A DNA stretch of 64,000 nt from positions 1,041,501 to 1,105,500 of the forward strand of contig NBNI01000007.1 of NCBI GenBank assembly GCA_004379135.1, in the 5' to 3' direction. This DNA comes from Acidimicrobiales bacterium mtb01. Lineage in GTDB: Bacteria > Actinomycetota > Acidimicrobiia > Acidimicrobiales > Ilumatobacteraceae. Shown here piece after piece: positions 33,242-41,368 of the stretch. Within the stretch, counting starts at the first letter, position 1, and each line of letters begins with the position of its first letter. The notes beneath the pieces were generated by a model that saw nothing but the letters and a program-made list of their open reading frames with translations, did not search any database and had not been told where the DNA came from. A program made the position numbers and the translations under genes.

Positions 33242-35562
33242 AGCTCAAGTCCTGAGTCCGGCCTCGAGACCGCGTCGACGAGTTCACTGGTAGGAGTGAG
33301 CGCAGCGAGTTCCACGATCGCAGGCTGCTCTCCTACCAACACATGGTGGATGAACTGCCCATCGGCGCCGAGCAGCGACAACGCCAGTTCGTAGGTGGCA
33401 TCGACATCGTGGTCACAGCGGAGGTGGATTGTCTCGACCGCACGGTCGAGCGGAACTGCGGCCGAGGCAAGGACACGAGCGGTCTCGTTGGGGTCGAGCC
33501 CGTAGCGTTCGGAGAGGGCTGCGAGGTCCTCGGGACCGGCTCGGCGCGCCGACAGCGCGAATGCAGTCGGAGCATCATCCACCAGCGTCACGACCCCGGC
33601 AACGAACGTTTGGGGTGTTGGCGCGTGTGCAGCGATATGGGCCACCGCTTCCCCGACCGTGTAGCCGGCCTCGACGAGCGAAGGACCCACTCGCTCCCAT
33701 GTGCCCTCACGCGAGTCGAGGCTGCGCAGAGTCTCTCTCGGAGCTGCGGCGAGCAGTTCGGTCGGCGTGCAGCCAGCTGCCCGCAGTTCCTCGACGGTTG
33801 CGCTCAGCGACGCCGCAACGTCCAGCCGATCTGCACCCCAACCGTCATGGATACTCGCAATCGCATCAGGAACACCAAGTCCGATCGCGGGAACAAGCCG
33901 AACGACCTCGTCCACGGGCACGTTCTCTGCTCGCAACACTTCGAGGATCGTGCGTGGCGCGAGCACGCCCGTAGCGACCAGTGCGTCGACCAGTTCGACA
34001 GGATCCTCCGTAGTGGAGAGCGACTGCCGGTCGTGGTCGGACAGGCGGTGACCCACGACTCCTACCACCTTTGAACGATCCCAACAGTCGCTCGCGGCCA
34101 GGTCGGCAACGAACCGGTCTGCGCGGTCCGGTGCGTAGGTGGCGAGGTCGGCCAGCGCTCCTGCGACCAGCGCATCGGCTGCCTCCTTGGCAGATTCGAC
34201 GGAGGCACTTAGTGGGCCCTGTCGCAGCACCCCATCCACCGTCGCCCACGTCTGCCATCGACCGCCGGGACCCGGCGCAACGACTGCGGCGATTCGATCG
34301 TCGATCACCCGCTGCAACGTTCGCTCGTCACGCGCTCCCGGCATCGGCATCCACGCAAGCGACGCGCCCACCACCCGGGACTCGCCCGCCGCCTCGACGG
34401 CGTGGGCGAATTCGGGGAAGCGCTCACGAAGCGCTTGACGGGCGGACTCCTTCCCCTCGGGAAGTGAGTCCGCCGCGCCCTCGTATACGAGGCCGTGGTG
34501 TGCACCGCGTCCAGTTGTCTCGAGCCGCCACATCGCCCCTTGGCGGGTCTCGTAGACAGCGAGGTACGAGCGCTCATTGACCCGAAAAAACGAACCGACG
34601 CCGGTGGCACCAGCGACACCTCTCGACATCCACTCGGCTCGCGAATACGGACCCGCCTCGATCCACACGCCAATTGGCAGTGCTCGAAGGTCCGCCGGCG
34701 CGAGGTAGTTCCGCCGGCCGGGAGCCACCTCACGATCGTCAACGAGCTCGTGGCGTGGGATGGGCGACTGCGCGAGGTCGACGCCCAGTCCGTGCGACAC
34801 GCCGTCCAGCACCACGCCCGTAGCGCGGCGCACATCCACAAGTGTTCGCCACTTCTCGCGAGCGGATAAGTTCGACGGATCGAAGGCGGGCATCGCGCCG
34901 GAGGCAAGACCGAGTCGGTCCGCAACGAGCCACCCGGCCTGCGCTGCCAGATCCTCCGGCAGCCGCACTCTGCCCGGGCCGTGCGTCACCCTCGCCGCCA
35001 GCGACGCCAACTGCACCTCAGGTTCATTCACCTTCCGAGGGGTCCGACCCAACACTCGCCCGGACGCCACCCGGATGACTTCGAGCCAGTCGGCCGACGA
35101 CAACCTCGGCGCGACGACCGGGCTCATCGTCGACGGATGGGGCCGACGAGCAAGTTGTTCGAGCGCGAACACCGGTTCCCAGCGCAGCGAGCGAGCCATC
35201 GACTCCGTCGATGCGCCAGTACGGGAGCGCTCGCTGGCGATTGGGCCTTCGGACACAACGGGGACTCGAACCGGCAGTCCGTGCTCGCCTGCCCGCACCG
35301 CGCAGTTCCTCCCTGGCTCGATGGACGCCACCCGTTCCCAGGTCGACGCGCCAGCGACCGGACCAGCGACCCCGTACGAGGCGAGCAGTACCTGGTTCCT
35401 CGCCGAGTAGTCGACCCACTGGCTGCACCGCTCCAGCGCCGACGCCCACGCCTCCGGCGACCGGAGCGACTGCCGCGCCCACGAGTCGAGGTGCAGCAAC
35501 ATCGGGCGAGGATCTTCCTCGTCGAACGAGAAGGGCCGAGACACGACTACCACGGCGCCCAC
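33238..35562 (-). CDS. Large protein with ArdC-like N-terminal domain
   Basis: 774 aa. The N-terminal ~110 residues (SQWVDYSARNQVLLASYG, STWERVASIEPGRNCAVRAG) match the RNQ...W...G...V..GE pattern of ArdC-type single-stranded-DNA-binding domains. The C-terminal ~300 residues look like tandem helical repeats of about 40 aa with recurring acidic turns. There is no HExxH, so no protease function. Candidate ssDNA-handling factor for transfer. The exact start (GTG 35562 or a downstream GTG/ATG) is uncertain. Confidence 0.58.
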   Translation of the reverse strand: MGAVVVVSRPFSFDEEDPRPMLLHLDSWARQSLRSPEAWASALERCSQWVDYSARNQVLLASYGVAGPVAGASTWERVASIEPGRNCAVRAGEHGLPVRVPVVSEGPIASERSRTGASTESMARSLRWEPVFALEQLARRPHPSTMSPVVAPRLSSADWLEVIRVASGRVLGRTPRKVNEPEVQLASLAARVTHGPGRVRLPEDLAAQAGWLVADRLGLASGAMPAFDPSNLSAREKWRTLVDVRRATGVVLDGVSHGLGVDLAQSPIPRHELVDDREVAPGRRNYLAPADLRALPIGVWIEAGPYSRAEWMSRGVAGATGVGSFFRVNERSYLAVYETRQGAMWRLETTGRGAHHGLVYEGAADSLPEGKESARQALRERFPEFAHAVEAAGESRVVGASLAWMPMPGARDERTLQRVIDDRIAAVVAPGPGGRWQTWATVDGVLRQGPLSASVESAKEAADALVAGALADLATYAPDRADRFVADLAASDCWDRSKVVGVVGHRLSDHDRQSLSTTEDPVELVDALVATGVLAPRTILEVLRAENVPVDEVVRLVPAIGLGVPDAIASIHDGWGADRLDVAASLSATVEELRAAGCTPTELLAAAPRETLRSLDSREGTWERVGPSLVEAGYTVGEAVAHIAAHAPTPQTFVAGVVTLVDDAPTAFALSARRAGPEDLAALSERYGLDPNETARVLASAAVPLDRAVETIHLRCDHDVDATYELALSLLGADGQFIHHVLVGEQPAIVELAALTPTSELVDAVSRPDSGLEL

Positions 35563-35613
35563 CGTGACGAGGACGACACACTCGACCGCTCACTCGACCA
35601 CGCACAGTTGAGT

Positions 35614-36339
35614 TCAGGCCACCTTCTCGTGACCGATCGACCGCCGGAGGATCCGCCGGGCGTAGTTGAGCTGTTGACGCTCGCTCTCTGTTCGACCTTC
35701 GACGTCGATCAACTGTGCGGCCGTCTTCCATGCGCGGTCGACCGCAGCATCTGACCGGCGGAGCGCCGACATCTGGTCGTATGCCATGGCGAGGTCGACG
35801 CGCTCGGCGGCGAGATCGGCGGGATCTGGCTCGGCTGCGAGGAGCCTGCGATGCAGCCGCACTGGGTCCACGGCGATCGGTTGGTGCACTCGACGAGCCG
35901 GGAGACGCACACGGCCCCAGGCACGATCGAGCATCTGGTTCGCCACGCGACGGGTCGTCGACCGCAAGACGCCAGCGTGCCGCTCCTCCCCGATCACGAT
36001 CGCCAGTTCGGCCAGGAACTCGTCGACCCGATCCGGCCTCCCGACACATCGTGCGAGCACGAACGGGACGAGGGCGGCCAGGATCACCTCACTGGCCGTC
36101 TCCTGTTGAGTGTCCGCGACGAGCAGCGCTCGCAGGATGTCGTCCGACTGCTGATCCAGCCCGCGGATAAGAGCGACCAGCTCCTCGATGGATGTGACAT
36201 GGCCGAGCCGGCCGTCATTTGCCCACTCATCAGGGACATGGCGCCGGCGTAGATTTCGAAGGCAGCCATCGAGGGTTCCACAGTCGAACATGTCCGCGAC
36301 GCTGAAGATCGCCGCACACCCGACCGCACACCCGACCAT
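35614..36339 (-). CDS. Hypothetical helical protein, ~225-241 aa
   Basis: Start ATG 36339 or, more likely by conservation of charge pattern, ATG 36291. No known domain recognised. Helical, with SIEELVALIRGLDQQSDDIL, a central hydrophobic stretch LAALVPFVLARCVG and a basic C-terminal half (ERQQLNYARRILRRS). Divergent from the XRE regulator, 60 bases apart, and upstream of the ArdC-like gene on the same strand. Confidence 0.5.
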   Translation of the reverse strand: MVGCAVGCAAIFSVADMFDCGTLDGCLRNLRRRHVPDEWANDGRLGHVTSIEELVALIRGLDQQSDDILRALLVADTQQETASEVILAALVPFVLARCVGRPDRVDEFLAELAIVIGEERHAGVLRSTTRRVANQMLDRAWGRVRLPARRVHQPIAVDPVRLHRRLLAAEPDPADLAAERVDLAMAYDQMSALRRSDAAVDRAWKTAAQLIDVEGRTESERQQLNYARRILRRSIGHEKVA

Positions 36340-36363
36340 TCACGTCATCCCGAGGAGCCAGGG

Positions 36364-36402
36364 TTACTGTTCCGTGTTTGGTGTTGCTAATCTGCAACTG
36401 TG
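36364..36402 (+). promoter_or_regulatory. Promoter/operator of the XRE gene, possibly leaderless
   Basis: TTACTG (36364-36369), an 18-base gap, then TAATCT (36388-36393) make a plausible sigma-70 promoter. The -10 lies exactly between the arms of GTTGC (36383-36387) and GCAAC (36394-36398). The XRE start GTG is at 36400, so transcription would begin at or next to the start codon. The dyad position suits autorepression by the XRE protein. Confidence 0.5.
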
Positions 36403-36927
36403 TTCATCCCGGCCGAGGCCCTCAGCACTGCGCGACGAGCCGCAGGCTTGTCCATTCGCGACCTAGCGCAGCTCGCCGATCGCTCTGTGTCGACAGTGAG
36501 TCGGATTGAGGCTGGCGTCGCTGATCCATCGACAACGCTCCTGGCTGATCTGCTCGAACAATGTGGCTGGCAGCTCACTGCATCGCCCAAGGATTCCAAG
36601 CCGCTCTCGCGAAAGAAGGACGACCCAATGCCGACCCCGCCCTCGACCTACCCCAATCCTCGCAACGACGATCCGTGGGACAACGACGCAGTCCACTGGC
36701 TGCTGGAGCAGCCGGGGGTGGCCGCGGCATGGAAGCGAGGCCCGTTGTTCGAGTGCCTTCGCCGCCAACCTGGCCGAGTCCGGAATGAGCCACATCGAGT
36801 CGAGCAGGCCGCTCGACTCGCAGCCAAATACGGCGTGGAGCAACGGGACGTGTACGACCCAACGATCGGCAAGCAGATCGTTCGCCTGATTCGCCACGAT
36901 GCCAGGGCACCCAGGTACCCGTGGTAG
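36400..36927 (+). CDS. XRE-family HTH regulator upstream of the Hachiman-like pair
   Basis: 175 aa. N-terminal HTH of the Cro/CI type: ARRAAGLSIRDLAQLADRSV, STVSRIEAGVADPS. A charged linker leads to a C-terminal part (NDAVHWLLEQPGVAAAWKRG) that resembles no domain I can name. GTG start, no ribosome-binding site, consistent with a leaderless message. Same strand as hamA with a 90-base gap holding GGCAGG/CCTG...GCC complementarity; probable local regulator of the defence genes. Confidence 0.75.
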   Translation: MFIPAEALSTARRAAGLSIRDLAQLADRSVSTVSRIEAGVADPSTTLLADLLEQCGWQLTASPKDSKPLSRKKDDPMPTPPSTYPNPRNDDPWDNDAVHWLLEQPGVAAAWKRGPLFECLRRQPGRVRNEPHRVEQAARLAAKYGVEQRDVYDPTIGKQIVRLIRHDARAPRYPW

Positions 36928-37017
36928 CGGCGGCAGGCCGGGTCCGCCGGGCCTCGACCTGCTGCCGATCGCTCGTCGGTGCAGGCAACTCGGCCGAGAA
37001 GACGGCATCATTCGCAG

Positions 37018-37914
37018 ATGGCCGTGACTGATCCGACGCAGGCTGTCACGGCAGATTGGGTCCGCTCATGGTTCGGACCCATCTCCCGTCTTGCGACAGT
37101 GAGCCAATCCGTTGAGGGCACGATCCAGACTGTGCGCTGCACCGTGCCGACCGCCGACGCCGAGTCGTTCGCCTGGCGCCTCGCAGTCGGTGTCGCTGCG
37201 CGAAAGCTGGCGCTGCGTCCCGATCTCTTCGCAACCTGGTTGGGCGTTGCCTCGGGGTGCCTCGACCCGGCCAGCGTGTCTCCGACGAGCTTTTCTCGGA
37301 TGATCGATCGAGGGCTTCTCGTGAACGTAGGGGTTCCGGGGACGCCCGCATCTGACAGCCACTTCTTCGGCATGCTCGCTGAGGCGGTACTTCACGAGGT
37401 CCTTTGGGACGGCAACCACGGGCTCGGGGCACCCGTGATCGTCGAGGGCCACGACTGGAGCGTCACAGACACTGGCGGTGATCAGCTGGCGATCTACACG
37501 GCCGGTGGCGACTTCTGCTTTCGACTATGGGAATCGAAAGGACGGTACGGGGCGACGGACATCAGCTCAGTGGTCAAGGGAGCCGCCGAGCAACTCGGTT
37601 CGAACGCAGCCGGCTACCTCGCAAGGTTCGCCATCGCGACGTCACGAACGGCCACCGACGAAGAGCTCGCAGCTTTCGTCTCACAGATGCCTGACCTCTG
37701 GGTCGACAATGACTCCAGAGCAGGCGTTGGTGTCGGAGTAGCGACACACGACGTTCCGGCGGCCTCAACGCCGTTCGCTCAGTTGGCCACTCACTTCAAC
37801 CTGCCGGACACCAGCAAAGGCGGTCAGCTGACGCTCTTGGGCCCTCTCGCCGGCTACCGAGTGACGGTATCCAAGACGCTCTGGAAGGGGGTCGACCTTT
37901 GGACCGGGCCCTAG
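37018..37914 (+). CDS. hamA: HamA-like nuclease of a Hachiman-type system (DUF1837)
   Basis: 298 aa. The sequence shows the DUF1837 layout: FGMLAEAVLHEVLW (Glu122), GGDQLAIY (Asp155) and FRLWESKGRYG (Glu172, Lys174), which together make a PD-(D/E)xK-like site. In known Hachiman systems HamA is a nuclease held by the HamB helicase and released on sensing damaged or phage DNA. Length fits the family (~280-330 aa). Its stop overlaps the hamB start by 16 bases. The call rests on motif pattern plus partner; sequence-level divergence looks large. Confidence 0.72.
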   Translation: MAVTDPTQAVTADWVRSWFGPISRLATVSQSVEGTIQTVRCTVPTADAESFAWRLAVGVAARKLALRPDLFATWLGVASGCLDPASVSPTSFSRMIDRGLLVNVGVPGTPASDSHFFGMLAEAVLHEVLWDGNHGLGAPVIVEGHDWSVTDTGGDQLAIYTAGGDFCFRLWESKGRYGATDISSVVKGAAEQLGSNAAGYLARFAIATSRTATDEELAAFVSQMPDLWVDNDSRAGVGVGVATHDVPAASTPFAQLATHFNLPDTSKGGQLTLLGPLAGYRVTVSKTLWKGVDLWTGP

Positions 37915-40900
37915 ACCCCCAGTTGCTTCTCGAGGCCCTCGGGCGGCATGAGCGCCTTCCCACTCCCGACGAGATCGGCGAGATGCTTGCGCGTGCCGAG
38001 ATCAACCTTTTCTTCGGCACGAGCACGGAGCACGATCAACTGCTTGTCGCCGGGTGGTACTTGCATTCGATTGCAGGCGCCCGAGCTGGATTCGTTTCGC
38101 CAATACGCCGGCGACAGGCGGGCCAGGTGTCCGCCCACATCTTCGATGTCTTCCTCCAGGGTCCGGCCGCGGACGAGAGCGGGCGCGGGCAGAACCTTCG
38201 CTATCGGGTGGCGGCACAGTACGGCTACCTCGTCGGAGACCTGACGCCGAACGCAATTGCGCTTGCATCCCAGCTGCCGGTGGAGTCCCCTTCGCTCGCA
38301 ACTGATCCGGGCCAGGCGGCATTGCACGTCGGCGCGCTACTGCTCGGTCTCAGTCGTCGACAGCTTCGTGCGTCACTCGACCGCCTGGCAGCGGAGACGC
38401 GCCAGCTAGCCAACAACTGGGACAACCTCGACGATTCGCCGTTCGGACCGGCAGTGGCGACCGTTGAGGGGATCCGCCACCTCAGCAACTACCTCACGTT
38501 CGGGGACGGCAACTCCGGCACGGCCGACGGCGGATCATCCTCGCTTCAGCGCGCCGCCAACTCGTTTCGGCGGGCACTCCAGGCCGAGGGCGGTGCGGAA
38601 GATACCGACTCGCGTTGGCTTGCGGCGCTCCTGACGGACCTCGGCGAGGATCTTGCCTCGTCTTCCGTCTGGGCTGTTCTGCCTCCCGACCTGCATCCCA
38701 CAGTGCGAGCTCTCGTGATGGCGGAGCCGCCTGTTCTGATGTTTTGGCCTCCCCAGGCCACCTTCCTTCGGAGCACTCCCTCTCCGCTCGATCCTGCCAC
38801 ACGGCGCCAAGTGCTCGCCTTCCCGACAAGCGCCGGCAAGACACTGGTGTCCCAGGTGATCATCCTGAGCCACATCCAAACGAGCGACGGCGACGTCTGT
38901 GTGGTTGCCCCAACTCACAGCCTGTGCCGTGAGATCGAGGAATCGCTTCGGCCTCGGCTAGGCCTACTCCGAGCGAGTGTCACCAACGCTGGACCTCGGG
39001 CTTCAAGCGACCAATCCACTCCCGCCGGTCGCGTTCTCGTGATGACGCCCGAACGCTTCGCGAGTTTGCTGCGGAACTCCCCCGCGGAGTTCCTGTCACG
39101 GTTCAGCCTGTTCGTGATCGATGAGGCACACATGCTTGCTGAGCGCGAGCGAGGTTGGGGACTTGAGGAGGCCCTTACCCTTGTGCATCACAGGACCATG
39201 AGGACGGAGCATCGAATCGTGCTTGTCTCCGCCGCCATGGGCACCGACGCCCACATCGCGAGTTGGCTGACAGCTGATGCTCCGCCGCTCATCCGGTCGG
39301 ACTCGTGGCGCGGACCGAGGCGTCTCTATGCGCTGTTCAATACCGAATGGGATACATCGAACATCGCCGAGCTGCCTCAGTCCGGGAAAGCCCTCCCTCG
39401 CAAGCAGGTTCCGATCCGCGGGGTGATTCGTCTACGCCGGTCGACGACCAGCATCACGGCAGGGTCCTTCTCCGAGCCCGTGGGAGTCAAGGTCCGCCGA
39501 AGGACGCGCGCGGGTGAGTGGGTGCCGGACGGAGGCACCCCGCAGCTTCAACTCGTGGTGCCCTTGATCCATCACTTGGTTGAGGCGCGAAGGACACCGA
39601 CACTCGTCATCGTCGCAACCCGCGAGGAGGCCCGACAGCTGGCGTCGTGGGTAGCACAGCTGCTGCCTGACGCAGCCGAACTCGGCCTCCTCGCAGATCG
39701 CGTGCAAGCCCGCGTAGGCAACGCACACGCGCTACCGAGCTTGATTCGCCGCGGGGTGGCGTACCACCACGGAGCGCTACCTACCGACGTCCAGGCTGAG
39801 ATCGAAGACGCAGCCCGCTCAGGGCAGATTCGATGTCTGATCGCGACTGCCACCCTGACCGAAGGGGTCAACCTCCCGTTCAAGGCGGTCGTCGTCGCCA
39901 GCCTCGGATATGGCGCTGGGCCAAGCTTCGTACCAATCATCGACGCCCGAAGACTGGTGAATGCGCTTGGACGCGCTGGACGTGCTTGCCGTGAAACCGA
40001 AGCGTGGCTCTTCCTCGTACGCCATGACCCGTTCAACGAAAGCATGTTTCGCGATCTCAGACAGGAAGGATCCGACCTCCCACTCAGGTCGTCACTTACT
40101 TCCGATGAGGCACTTCACGAGTTTGCCGCGTTCGAGGAAGTTCGGGCCATGTCCGTCGACGCCGTCCTCCGTGACAACGGTGAAGCTCCGAACGGCTTCT
40201 GCGCATTCGTCTGGCGCCTTTCAGAAACCTTCGACAGCGCCGGGAACCCTTTGGACCTCGACGGGGTAATGCGGGTAGTTCAGGCGACCCTTGCGTGGGA
40301 GCAGGCCGACGACCTTGTGCGAGCGCGCTGGACAAAACTCGTCGCTGCAGCCCGGGACGCCTACGAGCGAACCGACCCGGTGAAGCGATGGCGCTTCGCT
40401 CAGTCCGGCGCCTCGCTTCCGGGAGCGCTGGCCCTCGACGCCGTGCGTGAGACGGCCATGGCAGAGGTACTACGAACGCCAGCCGTCACCGTCTCGGATT
40501 GGCTCGATGTGCTTCTCGGTCACGGACGCCTTGAGCAGATCCTCGCGCTACCGGAGAATCGGCTTCGCACATTCCGGCCGTATCGGACCGCTCCCACCTC
40601 GAAGGCCCTCGATGTGGACATCCTGCAGTTGCTCCAACGCTGGGTCGCGGGGGATGAGCTGGAACAGATGGGATCTGCATTCCTGGCCGGCATACAGAAC
40701 GATGACTACCGGGCCGAGGCGCTCAGCGAGTTCAGCTCCGGCGTCTTCGAGCACCATCTCCCGTGGGCTCTTGGATCCCTGATCGCATGGATCAATGCCG
40801 AGCTGGAGAGCCGCGGCGAGCTTCTCAGAATCCCCACGGCCCTTGCGTCATACGTTCACTTCGGTGTCGCGACTCCGACCGCAGTTGAGCTCATGTCTGG

Positions 40901-41348
40901 CGGCGTCCGATCGAGGCGCTTAGCACAGGCAGTGGCGGCGATCCTTGGGCCCGAGGTTGAGGAGCTCCGAGAGCAACTCAAGGCCATGGGTCTACAGGCA
41001 TGGCGAACACAGTTCGCCGCACATCCGGCCGAACTCAGGGATCTGCTGACCTTCGTGCGAAGCACTCCCAAGCTCCTTACTGACCTGCTCGACGGCCAGA
41101 CCGTGACAGTGCCAGTAACCAACCTGACCGCGGCGCAGTCGGGGACGTGTGCACTGCAGCTCGACGAGGACGGGACGGAACCCCATCCACTCGTCGTCGT
41201 AGCTGACGGGGCAGTCATTGGACACGTGGCTTCAGACGTCTACAACGAGGTGGCCCAACTGCTTGAACTCGGTCTGCCTCTAGAGGTCGTCCTCGATCAC
41301 AAGAAGGAAGCGTTGTCCGTCGCCGTTCGTGCGGATTCCGAACCCTAG
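37899..41348 (+). CDS. hamB: HamB-like SF2 helicase of a Hachiman-type system
   Basis: 1149 aa from TTG 37899. Ski2-like SF2 helicase motifs: FPTSAGKTLVSQ (~308), VVAPTHSL, MTPERF, DEAH box VIDEAHML (~406), SAAMGTD, TATLTEGVNLP and NALGRAGRA (~688). N- and C-terminal helical extensions have no known motif. Overlapping the HamA-like gene and sharing its strand, it is the expected ATP-driven sensor/translocase partner. Alternatives: another two-gene nuclease-helicase defence pair such as AbpAB, which is itself Hachiman-related. Confidence 0.78.
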   Translation: MDRALDPQLLLEALGRHERLPTPDEIGEMLARAEINLFFGTSTEHDQLLVAGWYLHSIAGARAGFVSPIRRRQAGQVSAHIFDVFLQGPAADESGRGQNLRYRVAAQYGYLVGDLTPNAIALASQLPVESPSLATDPGQAALHVGALLLGLSRRQLRASLDRLAAETRQLANNWDNLDDSPFGPAVATVEGIRHLSNYLTFGDGNSGTADGGSSSLQRAANSFRRALQAEGGAEDTDSRWLAALLTDLGEDLASSSVWAVLPPDLHPTVRALVMAEPPVLMFWPPQATFLRSTPSPLDPATRRQVLAFPTSAGKTLVSQVIILSHIQTSDGDVCVVAPTHSLCREIEESLRPRLGLLRASVTNAGPRASSDQSTPAGRVLVMTPERFASLLRNSPAEFLSRFSLFVIDEAHMLAERERGWGLEEALTLVHHRTMRTEHRIVLVSAAMGTDAHIASWLTADAPPLIRSDSWRGPRRLYALFNTEWDTSNIAELPQSGKALPRKQVPIRGVIRLRRSTTSITAGSFSEPVGVKVRRRTRAGEWVPDGGTPQLQLVVPLIHHLVEARRTPTLVIVATREEARQLASWVAQLLPDAAELGLLADRVQARVGNAHALPSLIRRGVAYHHGALPTDVQAEIEDAARSGQIRCLIATATLTEGVNLPFKAVVVASLGYGAGPSFVPIIDARRLVNALGRAGRACRETEAWLFLVRHDPFNESMFRDLRQEGSDLPLRSSLTSDEALHEFAAFEEVRAMSVDAVLRDNGEAPNGFCAFVWRLSETFDSAGNPLDLDGVMRVVQATLAWEQADDLVRARWTKLVAAARDAYERTDPVKRWRFAQSGASLPGALALDAVRETAMAEVLRTPAVTVSDWLDVLLGHGRLEQILALPENRLRTFRPYRTAPTSKALDVDILQLLQRWVAGDELEQMGSAFLAGIQNDDYRAEALSEFSSGVFEHHLPWALGSLIAWINAELESRGELLRIPTALASYVHFGVATPTAVELMSGGVRSRRLAQAVAAILGPEVEELREQLKAMGLQAWRTQFAAHPAELRDLLTFVRSTPKLLTDLLDGQTVTVPVTNLTAAQSGTCALQLDEDGTEPHPLVVVADGAVIGHVASDVYNEVAQLLELGLPLEVVLDHKKEALSVAVRADSEP

Positions 41349-41354
41349 CGGCGC

Positions 41355-41368
41355 GAGCCGAAGGGCTC
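41355..41368. terminator. Weak hairpin between convergent hamB and coupling-protein genes
   Basis: GAGCC (41355-41359) and GGCTC (41364-41368) with a four-base GAAG loop. It lies in the 18-base gap between convergent stops and runs into the next gene's end. A short stem, no T-run; terminator role is only plausible. Confidence 0.35.

Noticed and set aside
35255-35285. Sequence resembling a tRNA T-arm (GGTTCGAGTCCCC on the minus strand)
   Set aside because: It lies inside the coding frame of the ArdC-like protein and no acceptor, D- or anticodon arms fit around it.
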